Shown one piece after another: positions 45,221-54,088 of a stretch of DNA of 64,000 nucleotides (the stretch's first letter is position 1; the number at the start of each line of letters is the position of its first letter). The translations under genes and the position numbers were made by a program. This stretch comes from Nannocystis pusilla (GTDB lineage Bacteria; Myxococcota_A; Polyangia; Nannocystales; Nannocystaceae). The stretch covers positions 5,061,168 through 5,125,167 of the forward strand of contig NZ_JAPNKE010000002.1 in NCBI RefSeq assembly GCF_026626665.1, written 5' to 3'. The notes under the pieces were generated by a model. The model had not been told where the DNA came from, searched no databases, and saw only the letters and a program-made list of their open reading frames with translations.

Positions 45221-46345
45221 GTGCGCCGCGTCGTCGCTGTCTGTTTCGCCATGCTCCTCGGGGCATGTCCCGAAGACCAGGCTCCGGCCGAGGCCCCGTG
45301 GGAGTGGCAGCTGCCGCCGGGCTTCCCCGAGCCGTTCGTGCCCGAGGACGACCCGATGAGCGCCGCCAAGGTCGAGCTCGGCCGGCACATCTTCTACGAC
45401 GAGCGGCTGTCGTACAACGAGACCATGGCGTGCGCCACCTGCCACGAGCAGGCGCGGGCCTTCACCGACGGCAAGCCCACCCCGATCGGCTCGACCGGCC
45501 ACGCCATCCCGCGCAACTCCATGAGCCTGACCAACGTCGCCTTCCAGTCGGTCTACACCTGGGCCAACCCCAAGCTGTCGACCCTCGAGGAGCAGGCGCT
45601 GGTGCCGATGTTCGCCGACTTTCCGCTCGAGCTCGGCGTCCAGCAGGACACCGACGCGGTCGTCCGCCGATTCGCCGACGACCCCGAATATCAAGAGTTG
45701 TTCGCCGCCGCCTGGCCGGAGGACGACGACCCGTTCACCGTCGAGCGCATCGTCCAGGCCCTGTCCTCGTTCCAGCGCACGCTGATCTCCGGCGACAGCG
45801 GCTACGACCGCTTCATCTACGGCGGCGACACCACCGCGATGTCCGAGTCGGCCCAGCGCGGCATGGCCCTGTTCTTCTCCGAGACCGGCGAGTGCTATCA
45901 CTGCCACGCCGGCGCCAACTTCTCGACGTCGTTCCGCAGCGCCGGCACCGAGCCCGGCCCGCCCGACTTCCAGAACAACGGCCTCTACAACCTCGACGAG
46001 TCCGGCGCCTATCCCCCCGGCAACGGCGGCCTCTACGAGTTCACCGGCGACCCGCGCGACCAGGGCAAGTTCCGCGTGCCCACCCTGCGCAACATCGCAG
46101 TCACCGCGCCGTACATGCACGACGGCAGCATGGCCACCCTCGCCGAGGTCATCGACCACTACGCCGCCGGCGGCCGCGAGACCGTCGACGGCCCGTTCGC
46201 CGGCGACGGCCGCCAGAACCCCAACAAGAGCCCCCTCGTGCGTCAGGTCGAGCTGTCCCCGCAAGACCGCGCCGACCTGGTCGCCTTCCTCGAGAGCCTC
46301 ACCGACGAGGCATTCTTGAGCGACCCGAAGTTCGGCCCGCCCTGA
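45221..46345 (+). CDS. mbnH: MbnH-like diheme peroxidase
   Basis: A 374-residue member of the bacterial diheme cytochrome c peroxidase/MauG superfamily. Heme motifs are CATCH (71-75) and CYHCH (225-229). KVELGRHIFYDERLS, RNSMSLTNVAFQ and KFRVPTLRNIAVTAPYMHDG are family blocks, the last holding the distal-ligand region. Known MbnH oxidises a Trp of its partner MbnP to kynurenine. The start GTG 45221 follows the cytochrome stop. The signal peptide (VRRVVAVCFAMLLGAC) contains a palindrome copy (45251-45279), so the repeat encodes the lipobox. Three separate hairpins follow the stop. Confidence 0.9.
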   Translation: MRRVVAVCFAMLLGACPEDQAPAEAPWEWQLPPGFPEPFVPEDDPMSAAKVELGRHIFYDERLSYNETMACATCHEQARAFTDGKPTPIGSTGHAIPRNSMSLTNVAFQSVYTWANPKLSTLEEQALVPMFADFPLELGVQQDTDAVVRRFADDPEYQELFAAAWPEDDDPFTVERIVQALSSFQRTLISGDSGYDRFIYGGDTTAMSESAQRGMALFFSETGECYHCHAGANFSTSFRSAGTEPGPPDFQNNGLYNLDESGAYPPGNGGLYEFTGDPRDQGKFRVPTLRNIAVTAPYMHDGSMATLAEVIDHYAAGGRETVDGPFAGDGRQNPNKSPLVRQVELSPQDRADLVAFLESLTDEAFLSDPKFGPP

Positions 46346-46379
46346 CCTCGGCTCCGCCGCAACTGCATCGATTCGAGAG

Positions 46380-46480
46380 GACGATCGACTTCGATCGTCG
46401 AGGTCGTACCGGCCCGTCGCGATGCGTCCGGTACTTCGGAGGTACTGGACATGCACGCTGCATGCGCGCGGTGCAGCGTG
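46380..46480. other. Three consecutive hairpins downstream of mbnH
   Basis: GACGATCGA-CT-TCGATCGTC (46380-46399) and CACGCTGCA/TGCAGCGTG with a 9-base loop (46454-46480) are perfect. GTCCGGTAC/GTACTGGAC (46426-46450) has one mismatch. There are no T-runs. They may protect or end the operon mRNA. No gene is seen in 46346-46684. Confidence 0.55.
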
Positions 46481-46684
46481 TCGGCGACTTCGGCGATCCC
46501 TCGCCGTGATCGAGGGCCCGCCGCTCGATCGAGGCCGGTCCTCGCGGGCGGCTCCGCCCGCGCAGGGAGCCGCCGCCGGAGCGCTCGCAGCGACGACCGG
46601 CTCCGCGCGCCCGCCGAGGACGCTCGCTGCCGGGCCGCACGCGGCGCGGTTGACCGCCCCGGGCGCGTGTGGTGGGGTCGCACC

Positions 46685-47753
46685 ATGCGTCTCATGCGGA
46701 CGGTGCTGCTGGGCGTGACGCTGACCATCTTCGCCGAGGCCGAGGCCCGGGCGTGCTCGTGCGGGCGGGCCCTCGTCGGCGCCGGTCGCCTCTACCTCGG
46801 CGTCGGCGGCCTGCTCCCGCCCGACGCGACGGGTTTCCGTGGACGGGTCCGGAGCCACTCGCCGACGCGGACGATCGGGTGAGGGTGGCGCGCATCGAGG
46901 GCAAGCGGCGCGTGCCGGTGAAGTTCACGATCACCCGCCACGACGGGATCGACATCATCACGCCGGCGCAGAAATTCGCGCCCGGGCAGGTCTTCGAGGT
47001 CACGGTCCGCGAGAGCGCCAGGGCCAGCGAGTCGCGCCAGCACTCCAGGGACCCGAGCTCGCTGCCGCCGGCGGAGCTCACGACGCGCGTGACGATCGCC
47101 GCCGCCCCGCTGCGGCTCACGCAGGCGAGCCTGCGCGCCGGCCCGCAGGCGCACGAGGGCGTGAACGTGGCGGCCCCGGCGTCGTGCTCGGAGAGCTTCG
47201 CCGCGGTCAAGGTCCCGGTCCGCGTCGTGCTGCCGCCGGAGCTCGAGCCGCTGCGCGACTACCTGCTCTACAGGACGCGCTTCGACGGCCGCACCTGGGA
47301 CCGCAGGCCCAACCTGTGCAAGTCGTTCGACCCCGGGCGCACGTGGACCGGCGAGACCGGCACGGACATGGTCTTCGCGGTGTGCGGCCCGCGAGACGAG
47401 GACGCGGTGCGCAGGATGGAGCGCTATGGTGAACGCCCCGACTTCCCGGAGCCCGGCCGGCACAGCGTCGAAGTGGTGGTGTCCACGCCGGACGGGTCGC
47501 AGACGATCACGACGCCGGCGATCTCGGTCGACCTCTCGTGCGCGCCGCCCGAGGTCTCCCCCGCGCAGCCGACCGCGCCGCCCGAAGCACCCGCGCCTTC
47601 GGGACCGATCGCGCCGGCCGACCCCCCGAATCACTGGTCCTCGGCTGCGCGGTCGGTGAACCGGGCTTCGCGTGGCTGCTGGGCGCGGCGTGGTGGCTCC
47701 GGCGCCGCCGGGCGCGACGAGCTAGGAGCGCCGGGTGCTCCGCACCGCCATGA
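46685..47753 (+). CDS. Secreted protein with MYXO-CTERM-like tail (two apparent frameshifts)
   Basis: About 355 residues. Signal peptide (LMRTVLLGVTLTIFAEAEARA), a CSCG at the mature start, beta domains (PVKFTITRHDGIDIITPAQK, FEVTVRESARASES, RTRFDGRTWDRRPNLCKSF), a Pro/Ala-rich stretch, and a tail (LVLGCAVGEPGFAWLLGAAW followed by LRRRRARRA). The Cys, hydrophobic helix and Arg cluster match MYXO-CTERM sorting signals, so it is probably surface-anchored. Breaks at about 46836 (ATGF-PWTG) and in the C run at about 47613 are each repaired by adding one C. The 3' end overlaps the convergent gene by about 30 bases. Confidence 0.7.
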
Positions 47754-48090
47754 AGCCGAACACCAGGACCCCGAGGATGCCGCCGCCCAGGAAGGGATAG
47801 ACGGTCGGCATCTGGGCCCGCGAGCCCTGGATCGACTCCGTGTGGATCTTCATCGTCGACATCGCCCGCTGGTATTTCGAACGATCGGCCTCGACGACGT
47901 TCCCCTGCCCGTCGTACTGCACCTGGGCGAGGGCCGCCTCCGCCTGCACGAGCTCGTCGCGTGAATCGGCGATGTTGTTCTGGATCCGCAGGTACTCGCC
48001 GACCCCGACCCAGACGACGCCGAGAGCGACGAGCGCGAGCAACGCAGAGACGAGGGTCTTCACCGGGAAGGAGCGACGGGCTTGGGACAT
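47722..48090 (-). CDS. Membrane protein with two helices and a coiled coil
   Basis: A 122-residue protein. An N-terminal helix (LVSALLALVALGVVWVGVG) is followed by a heptad-like stretch (NNIADSRDELVQAEAALAQV), a loop with VQYDGQGNVVEADRSK, and a C-terminal helix (FLGGGILGVLVFGFMAV) with basic residues. The layout recalls a minimal LemA-like protein but I see no firm match. The ATG at 48090 is the only start that precedes the first helix directly. Confidence 0.7.
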   Translation of the reverse strand: MSQARRSFPVKTLVSALLALVALGVVWVGVGEYLRIQNNIADSRDELVQAEAALAQVQYDGQGNVVEADRSKYQRAMSTMKIHTESIQGSRAQMPTVYPFLGGGILGVLVFGFMAVRSTRRS

Positions 48091-48257
48091 CTCGGGGAAG
48101 AAGGACGACCGCTTTCGTCCCAGGTCGCAGCGAAATCGCCGGTGATCGGATTCATCCGCAGATGCAGGACCGGCGCTCCCGGACGAAGAAGCTGCCGCCT
48201 CGCGCGCTCGGCCCACGCCGGGCCGCAGAGGCGAGCGGCCGGCGCTCCGACATCGCA

Positions 48258-48298
48258 TGGCCCAAGCGACATGTCTTTACAAACATGTCCATGCAGCC
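48258..48298. repeat. Palindrome cluster after the quinone oxidoreductase
   Basis: CGACATGTCTTTACAAACATG then TCCATG, 19 bases beyond the minus-strand stop at 48317. The arms are AT-richer than in other copies. Confidence 0.7.
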
Positions 48299-48316
48299 AC
48301 CCGCCGAGCCCGCGAT

Positions 48317-49291
48317 CTACGGCACCAGCACCAGCTTGCCCAGCACCTCGCGCCGCTCCATGCGCGCCAGCGCCTCGCCGGCGCGGGCGAACGGCAGCGA
48401 CGCGTCGGCGTGGGGGCGCAGCTGGCCGGCGGCCACGGCCGCGAAGATCCGCTCGGCGTTCGCGTGGTTCTTGGCCGGATCGCGGGCCGCGAACGCGCCC
48501 CAGAACACGCCGACGATCTGGCAGCCCTTGAGCAGCACGAGGTTGAGCGGGATCTTGGGGATCTCGCCGGCCGCGAAGCCGACCACCAGGTAGCGCCCTT
48601 GCCAGGCGATCGCGCGCAGGGCCGGCTCGGCGAACGGGCCGCCGACGGCGTCGTAGACCACGTCGACGCCCTCTCCGCCGGTCAGCTGCTTGCTGCGCTC
48701 CTTGAGGTCTTCGCGGGCGTACTCGATGCCCTCGTCGGCCCCGTGCGCGCGGCAGAACGCCAGCTTCTCCGCCGTCGAGGCCGCCGCGATCACCCGCGCC
48801 CCGAGCAGCTTGCCGATCTCGACCGCCGCGGTGCCGACCCCGCCGGCCGCGCCGAGCACCAGCAGCGTCTCGCCCGCCTTCAGGTCGGCGCGGTCGACCA
48901 GCGCGTGCCAGGTCGTCCCGTACGTCAGCAGCGTCGCCGCGGCCACCTCGAAGCCGACCCCGGCGGGCACCTTCACGACCGACGCCGCCGGCACCACGAT
49001 CTGCTCGGCGAACGCCCCGTGGACCAGCGTCGTCGCCACCCGATCGCCGATCTCGACCGCAGTGACGCCCTCGCCGACCGCGGTCACCACGCCCGCCGCC
49101 TCGCCGCCCGGCACGAACGGCGGCGCCGGCTTGAACTGATACTTGCCGTACGACAGCAGCACGTCGGGGAAGTTGACCCCCGCGGCCCGCACCTCGACCA
49201 GCACCTCGCCGGGGCCCGGCGCCGGCTCCGGCACCTCATCGACGCGGAGGCCCGAGGGCCCGACGAGCTCGTGAACACGGACTGCGCGCAT
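48317..49291 (-). CDS. Quinone oxidoreductase-like zinc-free MDR enzyme
   Basis: A 324-residue medium-chain dehydrogenase/reductase, probably NADPH-dependent. The N-terminal catalytic domain has PGPGEVLVEVRAAGVNFPDV, where Asn replaces zinc ligands as in quinone oxidoreductases, and PFVPGGEAAGVVTAVGEGV. The Rossmann domain has LVLGAAGGVGTAAVEIGKLL. The C-terminal GVFWGAFAARDP fits the family that also includes acryloyl-CoA-like reductases. Full length and intact. Substrate unknown. Confidence 0.92.
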   Translation of the reverse strand: MRAVRVHELVGPSGLRVDEVPEPAPGPGEVLVEVRAAGVNFPDVLLSYGKYQFKPAPPFVPGGEAAGVVTAVGEGVTAVEIGDRVATTLVHGAFAEQIVVPAASVVKVPAGVGFEVAAATLLTYGTTWHALVDRADLKAGETLLVLGAAGGVGTAAVEIGKLLGARVIAAASTAEKLAFCRAHGADEGIEYAREDLKERSKQLTGGEGVDVVYDAVGGPFAEPALRAIAWQGRYLVVGFAAGEIPKIPLNLVLLKGCQIVGVFWGAFAARDPAKNHANAERIFAAVAAGQLRPHADASLPFARAGEALARMERREVLGKLVLVP

Positions 49292-49373
49292 GCGCCCGGC
49301 ACTCTAGCAAGCGCCGCCCCGCCCGTCGAGCGCCCGTACCGCGCCGCACGGCCGCCCGCCCCGCCAGCGGAGG

Positions 49374-49570
49374 CCATATGTCCCCAAGGACAGGACGTAG
49401 ACCCCCGCGCCCATTCTCGCCTCACCACCACATGTCTCAAAGGACAGGACGCGCAGCCCGTCGCGCTCGCCCCCTCGACGACCCATGCCGCTCGCAGCGC
49501 ACCGCCGGCAGCGCTCTCGGCATGCCCGAACGGACATGCCCCTCGTGACATGTCCTTTCGTGCATTCTCG
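49374..49570. repeat. Three palindrome groups
   Basis: ATGTCCCCAAGGACAGG at about 49377, ATGTCTCAAAGGACAGG at about 49431, and a multi-box cluster at 49518-49570 (CATGCCCGAACGGACATG, then CCCCTCGTGACATGTCC) that ends 7 bases from the stop of the minus-strand kinase-like gene. Confidence 0.78.
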
Positions 49571-49576
49571 ATCCAC

Positions 49577-51506
49577 TCACCCCGCCCCGAGCTCGTGCAG
49601 CGCCTGGGCCACGCGCCGCTCGTGTTCGGCGGCGTCGTCGCGCACCTCGAGGCCGAGCTCGACCGCGCGGCGCAGCAGGTGCTCCGCCTCGAGCAGGCGG
49701 TGGAACGACTGCGCGCGCTCGTCCTCGAGCGCGCGCAGGCGGTCGAGCCCGACCAGCAGCTCCTCGCGGCGCTCGGGCGGCTCGCGGCGGGCCTCGCTGG
49801 CGGCCAGCGCCCGCACCAGCGCGCCCTCGTCGAGCCTGGCCAGGTCGGCGTCGATGCTGCGCAGGCGCTCGACCTGCCGCGCGATCAGCTCGACCAGCGG
49901 CGTCAGCGAGCCCGCGATCATGTCGAGCTCGGCGCGCGCCCCGGGCCGCGGCGCGGTGGTCGACGAGCCGCTGGACCGCCAGCGCCAGCTCGCCGACGAT
50001 CTCGCGCACCTCGGCCGGCGTCTCCGGCGTGAGCAGCCCGGCCAGGCGGGCCACCAGCGGATCGGAGGCCGGCAGCGCCGCCGGGGCCGCGCGCAGCCGC
50101 AGGAACGTCGGCCGCTGCTTCTTCTGCGCCGCCGAGGCGGCGAGGAACACGATCAGCGCGATCATGACGCCGAGCGAGCCGAACACGATCGGCACGAACA
50201 TCGGCACCCCGAGGGCCACGAACATCGCCACGAGCGCCCCGGTGATCCCGCCGGTCCAGCCGAACGTGCGCACGGCCAGGCGCCGGGTCGCGCGCGGCGA
50301 GCGGTCGACCACCGCGACCCGCAGCTTGGCCGCGGCCAGGCGCGCGCGCAGGCGCTCGGCTGTCTCGTGGGACAGGTCGGCGAACAGCCGCAGCGGCAGC
50401 GCGTGGCGCCGCTCGAGCTCGGCCTTCGAGTACATGCGGGCGTCGCCGATCACCAGGTTGAGCGCCGGCACCTCGCCCTCGGCCAGGGTCTGCAGCTCGC
50501 CGGACAGGCGGGCGAAGAACTCGGCGTCCTCCTTGGCCGCGCGCAGGTCGACCGAGCAGGTGCCGGCCGGCGTGTGCTCGAACTGCACGCCGACGCGGCC
50601 GCAGGCGAGGCACAGCCGCTGGCCGAGGCGCAGCCGCGCGCCGCAGTGCTGGCAGATCGTGCGCGCCCCGCTGGCCCCGGCCGGGCCGTCGCCGGCCAGC
50701 GCGGCCGCCAGCTCGCGCGCCGAGGCCGGCCGCGCACCTGGCTCGAGGGACAGGCAGCGCATCACCAGCGCGTCGAGCTCGGGCGGCACCTCGGCCCGCA
50801 GCGCGCGCGGCGGCGCGGGCGAGGCCTCGCCGAGGAACGCCGGCCCCTCGCCGCGCGGCAACAGCCCCGTGAGCCCGCGGTAGAGGATCACGCCGACGGC
50901 GTAGAGGTCGGCCCGCGGGTCGAGGGCGGTGCGCGCCAGCTGCTCCGGCGCCGCGTAGGGCGAGCCCTCGAGCAGCAGGCTCGAGGCGGTGCGCGTCGAC
51001 AGGATGTCGACCCGCGCCAGCCCCACGTCGGTGAGCCACAACCCGTCGTCGCCGCGCACCACCAGGCGCGGGTGCAGGTCGCGGATCACCACGCCGCGCG
51101 CGTGCAGCCCGGCCAGCAGCTCGCACAGCCCGATCGCCAGGGCCACCACCTCGTCGACCGGCGCCGGCGCCCGCCGCCGCAGCCACTGCTCGAGCGTCTC
51201 GCCGGGCGGGTCGAGCCGCAGCCGCCACGGCGGCGGCGCCCCCGGAGCGCGCGGATCGTCCGGGCCGGCCGCCAGCACGGGCGCGACCCCGGGCGCGTCG
51301 AGCTCGCGCAGGCGCGCCACGTCGCGCACGTAGCGGCGCCGCATCGCCGGCTCGCGCGCCAGCTCCGGCGCCAGCCAGGCCAGCACCGCGGCCCGCCCGT
51401 CGCCGAGCCGGACCCGACACCGCAGCTCGGAGCCGACCCGCTCGGCCGCACCGACGACCTCGGCCCCGAGCCCCGCCGGCAGCGCCGGGATCGCGGGCGC
51501 GCTCAT
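49577..51506 (-). CDS. Pseudokinase-like membrane protein with zinc ribbon (one apparent frameshift)
   Basis: About 643 residues with a Ser/Thr-kinase fold that lacks key residues. The HRDLKPxN loop reads IRDLHPRL (His, Lys and Asn lost), DFG reads DVG in LTDVGLAR, and no clear VAIK lysine is seen. GSPYAAPEQL (APE) and DLYAVGVILYRGLTG remain. After the kinase domain comes a zinc ribbon (CQHCG, CLACG), a helical domain, and two membrane helices (ITGALVAMFVALGVPMFVPI, LGVMIALIVFLAASAA). The break at about 49945 lies in a G run; adding one base gives ARGARAELDMIAGS. The start at 51506 has AAAGGGG upstream. It follows the active-looking kinase gene on the same strand. Confidence 0.83.
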
Positions 51507-51519
51507 GCCTGCCCCTTTC

Positions 51520-51622
51520 GCCATGCTCTCACGGACATGCTCCGATGACCATGCTTTTGTGACATGCGCAAAAGAACATGCCCGCGAGGACAGGCGCGAA
51601 ACGCCCATGTCCCCGAAGCCAG
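51520..51622. repeat. Palindrome cluster between the two kinase-family genes
   Basis: CATG boxes at 51522, 51536 and 51550, then 51563 and 51577 and a CAGG at 51591, with steps of 14 or 13 nt, fill the gap between the kinase stop (51627) and the pseudokinase start (51506). Confidence 0.85.
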
Positions 51623-51626
51623 GCCC

Positions 51627-53474
51627 TCACGCCCCTCGCCCCCCGCGCTGGACCTCTTCGAGCGCCTCGACGCGGGCGCGCAGGTCGGCCAGCGCCTCGC
51701 CGTCGCCCGCCCCGCCGCCGGCCCGCGAGCGCGCCACCCGGGCGGCCAGGCCGTCGAGCGCGGCCGTCAGCGAGAGGAGGCGCGCGGCCCACGTGTCGCG
51801 CTCGTGGAGGGTCGCGCGCACGGCCTCGTCGCCGCCCTGGATCCCGCACGCCGCGAGCTCGCGGTCGAGGGCGTCGAGGCGGGCCGCCGCCGCGGTCGCG
51901 GCCGTGACCGCCTGGGCCAGCTCCTCGGCCGGCGCCTCCGGATCGCCGGTGGCCGGCCCGAGCGCGGGCGCCAGCGCCAGCGCCCGCCCGACCACCGCGC
52001 GCAGGCTGTGGCGGTGACGCGCCTCGTCGATGGTGGGCCCGACCCGCTCGACCTCGGTCAGCGCCTGCTGCAGCGGCGGCGGCAGGGCGGCCGGGCGCTC
52101 GCCCTTGCCGGTCACCTGGCGCAGCGACGACCACGTCGCGCCCACCGTCACGCCGATGAGCAGCAGCGGCGCGAGCACGAGGATCGCCTTGCTGCTCATC
52201 ACCCCGACCGACGACGCCGCCACGACCGCGAGGCTGCGGCCGACCAGCGCGCGCGCCTTCTTGCGCATCGCCGGCGACTTCAGCGGCCCGCCATGCACCA
52301 CCTCGACCTCGACCCCGATCTGCCGCAGCGCCTCGCCCACGGCCCGCGCGGTCGCCTCCGACACCCCGCGCAGCAGCGTGAACGGCACCCGCGGGATCCG
52401 CTTGTCGAGCAGCCCCGGCGTGACCCGAAGGCCAGGATTGCCGGCCACCCACCGCCGCAGCGCCTCGCGCAGGGCCACGTCGAGCTGGTCGCCCGGCTCG
52501 CCCGGCCCCGCCACGAGCACCGTGTACGGCCCCGACTCGGCCCGCGCCGCCTGCAGCCCGCAGTGCAGACACACCGCCAGCGCCGCCGGCCGCGGCTGCC
52601 CGCAGCCGGCGCACGGCGGGTCGCCGCCGCCGCGCTCGCCCGTGAACACCGCCAGCGCCGAGGTGCTCCCGGCCGCCAGCTGCTCGAGCAGCGCCGCCAC
52701 CTGCGCGGCCCCCTGCGGCCGATCGCCGGGCGCCTTGGCCAGCAGGCTCTGCACCAGCGCGCGCAGCGGCGGCGAGAAGCTGTCCGGAAGGACAGGCACC
52801 GGCGCGCGCCGGTGGGCCTCGATCACCCCGAACGCGGTCGCCCCGGCGAACGGCGGCCCGCCGGTGGCCATCTCGTAGAGGATGCAGCCGAGCGCGTAGA
52901 GGTCGCTGCGGACGTCGACCGCGAGCGGGTCGAGGCACTCGGGCGCCATGTAGTCGGGCGTGCCTAGCACCGTGAGCGCGCTGCGATCGACCCCGGCCAG
53001 CGACGTCGCGCGGGCCATGCCGAAGTCGCCGATCTTCGGGGTGTGCCCGCCGGCCACCAGGATGTTGGCGGGCTTGAGGTCGCGGTGAACCACCCGGCCG
53101 CGTGCGCGCGCCAGCCCGCGGGCGATGCCGGCCGCGAGCGCGGCCAGCCGCGCCTCGCCGAGCGGCGCCTCGCGGGCGATGAGCTCGGCCAGCGTCGGCC
53201 CCTCGACCAGCTCGAGCAGCAGCACCCGCTCGCCGTCGATCTCGACCACGCCGAACACCTCGACGATGTGCGCGTCGCGGACCCCCCGCAACAGCTCGGC
53301 CTCCTGGGCGAAGCGCGACTGCGCCGCCGCGTCCTGCCGGTGCGAGGCGTGCAAGATCTTGCCGGCGAACTGCCGCCCGTCGCTCGCCACGACGCGCACC
53401 ACCGTGGCCACCGCGCCGCTCCCGAGCGCTTCGCCGAGGCGCAGATCGGCGGGGTTCGGGGGCGCGGCCTGCAT
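51627..53474 (-). CDS. Ser/Thr protein kinase with zinc ribbon and membrane segment
   Basis: A 615-residue kinase with the full catalytic set: glycine loop GSGAVATV (18-25), Lys39 in FAGKI, VVHRDLKPANILV, GDFGMAR, and GTPDYMAPE. C-terminal to it are a zinc ribbon (CAGCG, CLHCG), a helical region (DVALREALRRWVAGNPGLRV), one membrane segment (AILVLAPLLLIGVTVGATW) and a coiled-coil tail. The ribbon, helical region and membrane layout parallels the downstream pseudokinase, so the two are probably ancient duplicates acting together. The ATG at 53474 starts directly before the N-lobe. An in-gene CTGTCC-type palindrome is at 52780-52795. Confidence 0.93.
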   Translation of the reverse strand: MQAAPPNPADLRLGEALGSGAVATVVRVVASDGRQFAGKILHASHRQDAAAQSRFAQEAELLRGVRDAHIVEVFGVVEIDGERVLLLELVEGPTLAELIAREAPLGEARLAALAAGIARGLARARGRVVHRDLKPANILVAGGHTPKIGDFGMARATSLAGVDRSALTVLGTPDYMAPECLDPLAVDVRSDLYALGCILYEMATGGPPFAGATAFGVIEAHRRAPVPVLPDSFSPPLRALVQSLLAKAPGDRPQGAAQVAALLEQLAAGSTSALAVFTGERGGGDPPCAGCGQPRPAALAVCLHCGLQAARAESGPYTVLVAGPGEPGDQLDVALREALRRWVAGNPGLRVTPGLLDKRIPRVPFTLLRGVSEATARAVGEALRQIGVEVEVVHGGPLKSPAMRKKARALVGRSLAVVAASSVGVMSSKAILVLAPLLLIGVTVGATWSSLRQVTGKGERPAALPPPLQQALTEVERVGPTIDEARHRHSLRAVVGRALALAPALGPATGDPEAPAEELAQAVTAATAAAARLDALDRELAACGIQGGDEAVRATLHERDTWAARLLSLTAALDGLAARVARSRAGGGAGDGEALADLRARVEALEEVQRGGRGA

Positions 53475-53610
53475 GCGAGTGCGACACTCTAGCACGAGCG
53501 GCCGCCCGCCTGCCACGCCCGCCCGGGCGCAGGGGCGGCGGCCGCGACGGCGCACGGCCAGCGATCTCCTCGCCGCGCCGCCCTCGGGCCTCGCGGCGCC
53601 GATTGCGGAG

Positions 53611-54026
53611 GACCTGTCCTTCAGGCCATATCATTTCTGTCTCACCCGTCCCGACTCCTCCGGCTCGCGCGTGCCCGCGCGACGCTCGACCGGACCGCAA
53701 GAGACCCTCCGTCTCCGACCGCGAGCACAGGCCCAGCCCCTGGACGCGGCCCCAGGTCCGATCGGCACACGGGTGACGGCGACCCCGCTCGTGGGCAAGA
53801 TCGGTCGCATGAGCGCGAGCGGGACGAGGGGGTCGCCAGCGACGGTGAGGCCGGAGCGTCGCCCCGCGAGCCGACCACCGGTCACAAAGAACATGTCCCT
53901 CCAGACATGTCGCCACCGGGGCCCCGCAGCGGCCGCGGAAGCGACGAGGACGGGCCTCGGCCGCCCGCACGTCGTCGCGGCGAGCGGACCTCCGGTCGCC
54001 GCGGACATGTCCCTTGGACCATGTCA
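53611..54026. repeat. Scattered palindromes in a gene-free gap
   Basis: CCTGTCCTTCAGGCCATA (about 53614), AACATGTCCCTCCAGACATG (about 53890) and GACATGTCCCTTGGACCATG (about 54003) lie in the 53475-54088 gap. I see no gene in this gap. Confidence 0.7.
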
Positions 54027-54088
54027 CCGCCAGCGCTCCCCACCGGGCAGGCGATGAAGCGCTCGTCGGCGCCGCCACGGAGCTGCCC

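Noticed and set aside
6553..49945. Programmed ribosomal frameshifting at the many frame breaks
   Set aside because: There are too many sites in unrelated genes with no common slippery sequence. Most need one added base in a G/C run, which fits sequence error.
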